Origin: Saprospiraceae bacterium
GTDB taxonomy: Bacteria > Bacteroidota > Bacteroidia > Chitinophagales > Saprospiraceae
DNA length: 64,000 nt
Direction: 5' to 3'
Assembly: GCA_022841345.1 (NCBI GenBank)
Contig: JALHRR010000004.1
Location: 1 to 64,000 of the forward strand
The first letter of the stretch is position 1. Each line of letters begins with the position of its first letter. A program made the translations under genes and the position numbers. This document shows, piece by piece, positions 54,355 through 60,975 of the stretch. The notes beneath the pieces were generated by a model. That model did no database searches and was not told the origin of the DNA. It saw nothing but the letters and a program-made list of their open reading frames with translations.

Positions 54355-55440
54355 TTATTTTTCTTCCAATAATTTAAGTAGCCGATGGTTTACATACAGT
54401 TTTTCCTTGCCAACTTTTACAGAGTGCAGGAATTCGTTTTCTTCCAATGCCATTAGGTAATTCCCCACTGTTTTTGCATTGCCAATATTTTCATCTATCA
54501 GAAATTGTCGTTTGGTGTAGGGCAATCTGAATAGAATTTCTACCAAATCTTTTGAATAAATTTTTGGAAGCTTAGTCCTTATTTCATCAACGGTTTCATC
54601 TATAAGGATAGTAATTTTGTTCAATCGTTGTAAACCTTTTTTCGCGGTTTCTTCGATCATGTCCAACATATACAGAATATATTCTTCCCACTCATTTTTT
54701 TCAGTTACTGCTCTTAATCTGCGGTAATATTCTGTTTTGTTATTGATAATATATTCGCTCAGGTAAATAGCGGGTGTATCCAACAATCCTGATAGTTTCA
54801 GATACAGCAATAACAAGATTCTCCCGGTTCTTCCGTTTCCGTCAGAAAAAGGGTGTATTGCCTCAAATTGATAGTGTATCAATGCCATTTTTATCAGGGG
54901 GTCGATTCTATTATCCTCATTGATAAATTTTTCCAGACTGGATAATTTTTCACGGATGATTGCCTCTCCGGTTGGAGGGGTATAAATCACTTCACCTTTA
55001 GTATTGCTTAATGTTGTTCCGGGTGTATTTCGGATGGAGGCATTATTTTGTTTGATGCATTGAACGATCTTTATACAGAGATTTGTCGTGATAAAAGGCT
55101 TGGTTTTTAACTCTTCCAAACCCAGCCAAAGTGCTTCCCTGTAACTCACTACTTCCTTTGTAGCCGGGTTTCCTCCTTTTTTGTCTGCTACTAATGATTT
55201 ATACAAATCGTCATTGGTAGTAATAATATTTTCCACTTCAGAACTGGCCTTTGCTTCCTGCAGGTAAATCGTATCAATAAATAGGGTAGGGTTGGGCAAA
55301 TTCATCAGGGTACCATTTAATTGAGCCAATGCTCTGCCTGCCGAAATTGTTTTTCGAAGTATATTTTTGGTTTCAATTTCCACACCGGGAGGAAGTTCCG
55401 GCAGATCATTATATGGTAATTTGCTGTCAAACTTGCTCAT
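54355..55440 (-). CDS. Fic-family protein (class II) with N-terminal inhibitory motif and C-terminal winged-helix-like part
   Basis: A 361-residue Fic protein. The active-site motif HPFSDGNGRTGR (196-207) is complete, so AMP transfer (adenylylation) is likely. The inhibitory helix SSEVEN (66-71, S-x-x-x-E-N) in the N-terminal part marks class II self-inhibited Fic proteins. The C-terminal 80 residues (PKIYSKDLVEILFRLPYTKR) look like a winged helix, as in Fic proteins that bind DNA. A cluster of GTAAA/TTTAC palindromes lies upstream (55452-55534), consistent with autoregulation. Targets unknown. Confidence 0.92.
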   Translation of the reverse strand: MSKFDSKLPYNDLPELPPGVEIETKNILRKTISAGRALAQLNGTLMNLPNPTLFIDTIYLQEAKASSEVENIITTNDDLYKSLVADKKGGNPATKEVVSYREALWLGLEELKTKPFITTNLCIKIVQCIKQNNASIRNTPGTTLSNTKGEVIYTPPTGEAIIREKLSSLEKFINEDNRIDPLIKMALIHYQFEAIHPFSDGNGRTGRILLLLYLKLSGLLDTPAIYLSEYIINNKTEYYRRLRAVTEKNEWEEYILYMLDMIEETAKKGLQRLNKITILIDETVDEIRTKLPKIYSKDLVEILFRLPYTKRQFLIDENIGNAKTVGNYLMALEENEFLHSVKVGKEKLYVNHRLLKLLEEK

Positions 55441-55451
55441 ATGCTACAAGT

Positions 55452-55534
55452 GTATATTTTACATCCTTAATTCAAACAAGGGTAAATATACTTAAAATTT
55501 ACTCTCGTTGGCAGAACAAGAGTAAATTTTACTC
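55452..55534. promoter_or_regulatory. Cluster of GTAAA/TTTAC palindromic sites upstream of fic
   Basis: Four related sites in 83 bases: GTATATTTTAC (55452-55462), GTAAATATAC (55482-55491), AAAATTTACTCT (55494-55505) and the exact 7+1+7 palindrome GAGTAAATTTTACTC (55520-55534). The last two also form a 12-bp inverted repeat with a 13-base spacer. They suggest binding of a dimeric regulator between fic and the divergent GTPase operon. The remaining bases to 55820 show nothing else. Confidence 0.7.
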
Positions 55535-55820
55535 GCGTCCTGCTTAGTTTTGCAAACACGGGGTACCGCAATGTTAGCTTTTTCGGAGAGAAAGTTTATT
55601 CAAATATATGTTTAGCTAATCTTCTAACTTCCCTTCATCCCTCAATACCACCCATTAGTCAACTAAATTTCCACATTTATAATAATTAAGCAATTTTTAA
55701 CGCTTGATATGTGACAAAATTGAACTGCCCCATGTGAACGATCTAAATCTCACTCAAGACAGCCTCCGTTTTGTCGCAAAAACAAGAGAGAAGTATTCAT
55801 CACCACTATTTAAAAACAAC

Positions 55821-56852
55821 ATGAACCAAAGAACCATCACCGCATCAGACCTCTTTCTGGGAGTATTGGCTGTATTGCTGATCAGTGTGAGTTTCTATCA
55901 GACATGGATCGGTCTGAAGCAGATTTTTGGCCCCGCATCTATGATCATTGCACTCGTACTGTCTCTGCTGCTGCTCTTCCTTCTCTGGCTCATCAGAGGA
56001 GCGAAGATTGAAGGACGGCCCACTACGAGCTTGCTCTGGATATATATATTCATCGCATCATTTTGCTTCATTGCCAACTTCAATGCACTGTACACGCGAT
56101 TCATGCGCACCGATATTTATACTAATGAACTCAGAGATATCAATGAGAAATACAATAGCCTGGAAACAGATGTGCAATCCAAACTGAGCTATAAATACGA
56201 TAAGGAAACTTCTCAAAATATAGAGATCAAGAAAAAACAGCTGATGGAACAAATCAAGGATCCGGGAAATAAAGGGATCGGCGACAGGGCACTTGCTCTC
56301 ATCAGAGATATAGAAAAATTGTCCGGACAAAAAGTAGATTTACTTACTCCTGTAGGCAAGGATTATGAAGATCTTTCTCAAAGAATGGGCAAACAAATTG
56401 ACAATATTCTTTCGGATCTGTCCACAGACGAACAGGCACTAAAAGCCGATATTAACACTGCTGTGGCAAAATACAATACCAAGATTCAGGAGGTATTATT
56501 GCTTACAACCGATGAGCAGGACAAAGTCTCTCAGGGATTGATTGATGAGTCGCTGGCAGAATATAACAAGCTGGGGACCAGAGCCAATGCCGTGCTGGGA
56601 GATGAGAAATTTGCATTTGAACCTGTCATATCCAAGACACAGGAGGTGGGAAAAATCGGCTTTGCATTTGACCATGCCATTAAGAATTTCGGAATGTATC
56701 AGTTTGTAGTGCTGGCTGGTTGTATATTGCTGGACTTTGTCATTGTCATTATTATCCTGCTGGTCGTGGCGCCTCAGAATAATTTGAACAGCAATAGTAA
56801 TGGAAGTGTGTTTACTCACAAGAGAAGCGGAAAGACTTTAATACCCAAATAA
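55821..56852 (+). CDS. Membrane protein with coiled-coil domain, first gene of GTPase module
   Basis: A 343-residue protein from ATG 55821 (a frame open to 55704 lacks a sensible N-terminus). Three N-terminal membrane helices (about 10-30, 38-58, 70-92), a helical and partly coiled segment of about 190 residues (100-290, for example DLSQRMGKQIDNILSDLSTD) and a C-terminal helix (about 291-316) before a basic, Ser/Asn-rich tail. I do not recognise the family. The next gene, a GTPase, starts 12 bases later, so they are one operon. Role as membrane platform or effector is inference. Confidence 0.7.
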   Translation: MNQRTITASDLFLGVLAVLLISVSFYQTWIGLKQIFGPASMIIALVLSLLLLFLLWLIRGAKIEGRPTTSLLWIYIFIASFCFIANFNALYTRFMRTDIYTNELRDINEKYNSLETDVQSKLSYKYDKETSQNIEIKKKQLMEQIKDPGNKGIGDRALALIRDIEKLSGQKVDLLTPVGKDYEDLSQRMGKQIDNILSDLSTDEQALKADINTAVAKYNTKIQEVLLLTTDEQDKVSQGLIDESLAEYNKLGTRANAVLGDEKFAFEPVISKTQEVGKIGFAFDHAIKNFGMYQFVVLAGCILLDFVIVIIILLVVAPQNNLNSNSNGSVFTHKRSGKTLIPK

Positions 56853-56864
56853 CCCAAAGCAGAA

Positions 56865-57803
56865 ATGATAAACGAAAATGAAAATCTGACTCCATTATCA
56901 TTCAGCGATGAAAATGAGGGTGAATTAAAGCCATTGCCATTCGAGCCAAAGCGAAACAGAAATGATGACTTTGTCCCGATCGCAAAATCCAACGCTGATC
57001 TTGTCAATAATCAGGACAGCAATTTTGTCTTTTTCTTCGGTACTGCTGAGTCCGGAAAATCAGTGATTCTGTCTTCCATGTTGTATTATCTTAGTTCCAA
57101 AGCTGGCGTTCTGCGTCCGAAACTGAACACACCCAATACAAAAGAAGCCCAGGTTTTATTATCTGATTTCTTCGAAAATATAAGACAGGGAATTCTTCCG
57201 AACAGGACCACGAGAGATCAGGTGACCCGCCTGGATTTTATTTTTGAACCCAATAATAAATCAAAAAAAGTGGTCCCGATTCAACTGACTTTCCTGGAAT
57301 CATCCGGAGAAAATCACAATGAAATCAGAAGGGGAGGGACTTACCACAGCAGTATAGAATCCTATCTAAATGCCAATATTCCCCTTACTTTCATTATTGT
57401 GACGAGCTATGAATCAGCTCATAAAGACGACACACTGATCAATGAATTTCTGGATGAACTGGAACGAAAAGGCAAGAACCTAAAATCAGTGAATGTCATC
57501 CTGGTCGTTTCAAAATGGGATAAATCCGGCCAAATGTCAATGGCCAATCCGGAGGAACTGGATGAATTCATCAGCGAACGCCTCAGCAGAACCAGTCAGC
57601 GAATCAACACTTATGGTCTGACGAAAACCTTCTACACGATCGGCAGTATCGAGCAGGTTAATGGGCAGGAAAGAATCGGGGTGCTCAGCCTGGCAACTGC
57701 GGAGGTCTTGTCGAAATGGCTTTATAGTAGTATCGTAGGATACGATTTGGATTATGAGGGTACTTTCTGGGAACGCTTAAAATTCAGCCTGAGTAACCAA
57801 TGA
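56865..57803 (+). CDS. TRAFAC-like GTPase
   Basis: A 312-residue soluble GTPase-like protein. After a disordered acidic N-terminus of about 50 residues come G1/Walker A GTAESGKS (59-66), a G3-like ESSGE (145-149, with Glu in place of the usual Asp) and G4-like SKWD (216-219, in VVSKWDKSG). It resembles the small GTPases of GTPase-centred conflict modules (DO-GTPase types) rather than translational GTPases. The GTPase gene overlaps the following gene by 4 bases (ATGA), so they form one translation unit. Function in defence or stress signalling is inference. Confidence 0.75.
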   Translation: MINENENLTPLSFSDENEGELKPLPFEPKRNRNDDFVPIAKSNADLVNNQDSNFVFFFGTAESGKSVILSSMLYYLSSKAGVLRPKLNTPNTKEAQVLLSDFFENIRQGILPNRTTRDQVTRLDFIFEPNNKSKKVVPIQLTFLESSGENHNEIRRGGTYHSSIESYLNANIPLTFIIVTSYESAHKDDTLINEFLDELERKGKNLKSVNVILVVSKWDKSGQMSMANPEELDEFISERLSRTSQRINTYGLTKTFYTIGSIEQVNGQERIGVLSLATAEVLSKWLYSSIVGYDLDYEGTFWERLKFSLSNQ

Positions 57804-59356
57804 GTAATAATATCAACTTAATTGCTTTTGGTACTTTCGGGAATCCAAACGGATTTAAGCAATCATTCTTCAAAGGCAACAAAGAGCTGGCAAAGAATGT
57901 AAAGGCATTTGACCTGAAAACGGATGCCATCAAGCTCTTTCCCGGGAGTAAGGTATATTCCATCAGGAAGGAGGCAGTCAACAGTGCTCAGGTGATTTCA
58001 TATGCGGTGTATTCCTTTGCGAAGGAGCAGTATTCAGAGAGGGGAGGGACCTTTATTGGTTCCGGTATTCTTTTTGTCAATCAAATAGCAGATGAGAATA
58101 TTACGATCTCTCTTCTGAATGAATTTCAGCAAAATCTGGTCAGCAATAATACTCAAAACGATGTCATCACTGTCAATCACTCAGATCATTTTACTGTCAG
58201 CAAGCTTCGTGATTTTGACAAACTGGAACACAATCTGAGGGATGTGAAAGGACTGAATTTCGAACAGTTCTCCAATAAAAATATGGTTGTTTACAGTGAA
58301 TTGAATGCCAATAAACTCCAGCAGCGATTCAAACAATCGATTGAATTACTGAATGTGTACGATACTATATACTTCACAGAAAGTGTTGAAGTAGCGGAAT
58401 TTGTTCACCGGCAGGGAATTTTCAAATTAGTTCAGACAGAGGATTTTGAACAGGAAATACAGCATTACAGGGATGAAAAAAATCAATATCTGGAGTCAAT
58501 CATCGCTGAATTTGAAAAGGAAAAAAAAATAGCTGAAGAGCAAAAAATTCAATGGCTGGATAAGCAAAAAAAGCTGATAGCTGACAGTGAAAAAGTACAC
58601 AAGGAAAACGGAAGAAAAATTGATGAGGCCAGGAATACACTGAGCAGCATTGATCAGAAATATGCTGGCTACTGTAAGAAAATCGATGACGCCATCACTC
58701 AAATACGAAATGGCAAAAAGCCTGAGAAAGTCAGACAAAGCCATGATGGAAACAAACGGGCCTTTATGGACAGCCTGAATCAACTCAAAACAAGCATACA
58801 GGTTGACGGCATTTCCATCTCAAATTCCCGAACAGAAGCAAAGCAAAGCTGGCAACCTAAAAACGACGAAATCAATCAGAATAAAGAGGAGCAAAATGCT
58901 CAGCAGAATCAGGTATTTAAGTTTGATACTTTTAAGGTAGTTTCACTAGCCTTGTTGTTGCTTTGGGGTAGTACACTGGTGTATTTTTTGTATTTTCAAA
59001 AGGCAGATAAACAGCAAATGGCAATAGTTCAAACGCCTTCGAAAGTTGCAGAGCATTTTGTGATTCCTCAAGCTCCACTGCAGCAACTCAATCCAGTTCC
59101 AAATTTTGAATTGAGCAAAAGCGAATATGAAGTCATAGCAAAGAGGCCCATCAATCTGCGGGAAGCAAAGCAAATAGTGCAAATGATTTTTGATGCTTAT
59201 CCCCTTGAAATTAAAACTCCTTATGCCAATCAGCCCGATTTATACAGCAGCCATTTGGTGCAATTGAATAGAAATTGCTTTGATGAGAATAATGGCATGT
59301 TTTATTTTGTGAGAGACACATTAAGGCATATTCCGGCATATAAGGAAGTGGAGTAG
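57800..59356 (+). CDS. Coiled-coil, single-TM protein, possible GTPase-associated (GAP1-like) partner
   Basis: A 518-residue protein. The N-terminal 200 residues form a mixed domain (LIAFGTFGNPNGFKQSFFKG, SYAVYSFAKEQYSERGGTFI) reminiscent of the N-terminal domain of GTPase-associated GAP1 proteins; this is a weak resemblance by eye. Then comes a coiled coil (about 215-300, Glu/Lys-rich), one TM helix (378-399) and a short C-terminal globular part. It would sit with its N-terminal domain in the cytosol next to the GTPase. It starts within the GTPase gene, which indicates tight coupling. Confidence 0.6.
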   Translation: MSNNINLIAFGTFGNPNGFKQSFFKGNKELAKNVKAFDLKTDAIKLFPGSKVYSIRKEAVNSAQVISYAVYSFAKEQYSERGGTFIGSGILFVNQIADENITISLLNEFQQNLVSNNTQNDVITVNHSDHFTVSKLRDFDKLEHNLRDVKGLNFEQFSNKNMVVYSELNANKLQQRFKQSIELLNVYDTIYFTESVEVAEFVHRQGIFKLVQTEDFEQEIQHYRDEKNQYLESIIAEFEKEKKIAEEQKIQWLDKQKKLIADSEKVHKENGRKIDEARNTLSSIDQKYAGYCKKIDDAITQIRNGKKPEKVRQSHDGNKRAFMDSLNQLKTSIQVDGISISNSRTEAKQSWQPKNDEINQNKEEQNAQQNQVFKFDTFKVVSLALLLLWGSTLVYFLYFQKADKQQMAIVQTPSKVAEHFVIPQAPLQQLNPVPNFELSKSEYEVIAKRPINLREAKQIVQMIFDAYPLEIKTPYANQPDLYSSHLVQLNRNCFDENNGMFYFVRDTLRHIPAYKEVE

Positions 59357-59365
59357 AAGAAGCTT

Positions 59366-59400
59366 CGAGCCACGAGCCACGAGCTGCGAGCTGCGAGAAA
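59366..59400 (+). repeat. Heptanucleotide array at the 3' end of the GTPase module
   Basis: CGAGCCA, CGAGCCA, CGAGCTG, CGAGCTG, CGAGAAA at 59366-59400, then ATAGCCTG, an AACAGCC-like end. Only 9 bases separate it from the stop codon. This is the plus-strand counterpart of the arrays downstream of several minus-strand genes. Confidence 0.8.
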
Positions 59401-59424
59401 ATAGCCTGTGAGAAACTTGCTTCC

Positions 59425-59474
59425 TCAATTGGCTCGTAGGGGGGCACGGCCGTGCCCCCCTACGAGCCAATTGA
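59425..59474. repeat. Perfect 50-bp palindrome
   Basis: The arms 59425-59449 and 59450-59474 are exact reverse complements with no spacer. The centre is GGGGGGCACGGCCGTGCCCC-like, flanked by TTGGCTCGTAG/CTACGAGCCAA. The C/G-rich core recalls a short palindrome found in many bacterial intergenic regions, but the whole 50 bases pair here. It would form a long cruciform or hairpin. Confidence 0.9.
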
Positions 59475-59560
59475 ACGAGCCTGTAAAGGCGTTGCTTAGC
59501 CAGGAAAAAATTTGCAAAATGTATTGCTTGTGATCTGCCTACTTTTCTTGAGCGCTAGCT

Positions 59561-59676
59561 GTCACCTCCGAAATAAATTGACTGCTTTGCAGGCAATTTA
59601 TTTCGGAGATGTCACCTTTTTGCGACAGCAAAAAGATGTCACCCCTTCACAGGCGAAGCCTGGAAGGGGCGTCACC
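59561..59676. repeat. Hairpin array 3 (minus-strand orientation)
   Basis: Three stem-loops: 59566-59608 (15-bp stem, CTCCGAAATAAATTG/CAATTTATTTCGGAG, with inner CTGC/GCAG), 59616-59635 (CTTTTTGC/GCAAAAAG) and 59642-59669 (nested CCCCTTC/GAAGGGG with CAGGC/GCCTG). Between and around them are GTCACC (59561-59566), ATGTCACC (59609-59616; 59636-59643) and CGTCACC (59670-59676), which read GGTGACAT on the minus strand. Confidence 0.85.
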
Positions 59677-59785
59677 GGGGTACAACAAAAGCTTATTGTT
59701 TGTTGCTCCAAACGAAGAATTCAGCTGCTTGAAAAGTTGAGAAGGAACTTTCGGAGAGTAATTGAAGTAATCCGTGCACCACAGT

Positions 59786-60751
59786 TTATTGTAATTTCAA
59801 TTTCTCTGCCAAATCCTGCAATTCCTTTGATGAAGGATAATCCGGATTTTGTGCATAATCCAATATCATGCTTCGCGGAGTGCTTCCATTCTCAGTTTTG
59901 AAGTCCGGATTGGCCCCGTATTCGATCAGAATTTGAGCAATTTCCCAATTTCCATTATAGCAAAGGTCCCACAAGATACTTGTTGGACTATTGATTGAAT
60001 TATTCATGAAAATAAATTCAGGATCAGCGCCGTTTTCAAGCAGCACACGAACACTTGCTTTTGGATCTCTGCTGGAGCTGGATGCAGATAATATTGCCGG
60101 CCGATCGTAATAAATATCACGGGTATTCGGATCTGCACCTTTATGGATCAAATATAGAATCAAATCCGGATTTCCTCCGGCACAGGCAGTTATGAAAATG
60201 GGACTTTCACCCGGAATATCTACTATTTTCAATGTAGCTCCAGCCTCAAATAGTTGCGCAACATTTTGAAGAAAATCATTTTGATGATGCAAAGCATAAG
60301 CTGCCTCAGCAATAGCATATCCCAATAATTCTCCTTCTTTCGATGGTAATTCCGGATTTTGTTCGATCCATTTCTTTACACCGGAAGTGTCTGCTCTCTG
60401 GATAAGCCTGGCCACCTTTTCCAAATTAGCATCTTCAAATATTGGTTTAGCTTCCTCTCTTTTAACTGCAGCTCTTCTTTTCATTTTATCCAACTGTGGT
60501 AACAGAGCAAAAAAGCATATTGGGATAATTACCAGCGCTAATCCTACATAACGGGTCCATGTCCAGGGAAGTAAATTGAGCGTCAATAATATAAGCATTA
60601 AAAATAATGCTAAATAATTGATTCCCTCACTCAATCCTTTTGTTGCGGCATCGCCACCCTTTGATGGAAAGATTGTCATACCAATGAAAATCAAAGCAAG
60701 GAAAGCAATGATGATCCAATTTAGAAATGTCACTAATTTAAGAATGGCCAT
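59786..60751 (-). CDS. Ankyrin-repeat membrane protein
   Basis: A 321-residue protein using ATG 60751; the frame extends 40 codons further but without a sensible N-terminus. The N-terminal half has three membrane helices (about 5-27, 45-62 and 66-85), then a charged linker (KMKRRAAVKREEAKPIFED). The C-terminal half (about 150-321) contains ankyrin repeats, such as SPIFITACAGGNPDLILYLI then HKGADPNTRD, and IAQILIEYGANPDFKTENGS. The repeats should be cytosolic and bind a partner protein. Function unknown. Confidence 0.82.
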   Translation of the reverse strand: MAILKLVTFLNWIIIAFLALIFIGMTIFPSKGGDAATKGLSEGINYLALFLMLILLTLNLLPWTWTRYVGLALVIIPICFFALLPQLDKMKRRAAVKREEAKPIFEDANLEKVARLIQRADTSGVKKWIEQNPELPSKEGELLGYAIAEAAYALHHQNDFLQNVAQLFEAGATLKIVDIPGESPIFITACAGGNPDLILYLIHKGADPNTRDIYYDRPAILSASSSSRDPKASVRVLLENGADPEFIFMNNSINSPTSILWDLCYNGNWEIAQILIEYGANPDFKTENGSTPRSMILDYAQNPDYPSSKELQDLAEKLKLQ

Positions 60752-60975
60752 GATTTTAATATTTACCGGAATTTTTGAACAAGGTAAATACCTGTTATCC
60801 AATCTCCTGAAAGCGAAATGAAAAATAAGGTTGAATGGGGTTGAAATACAGTTAGAGTGACATGTTTTCAAGATAAAATTATTACAGATTTCTTTGAATT
60901 TCCCGGGTCAGTCCGATTCTGCATTCCATGAAATAACAATTTATCCTACCTTGCAAGCTCATTGATATTTTTATA

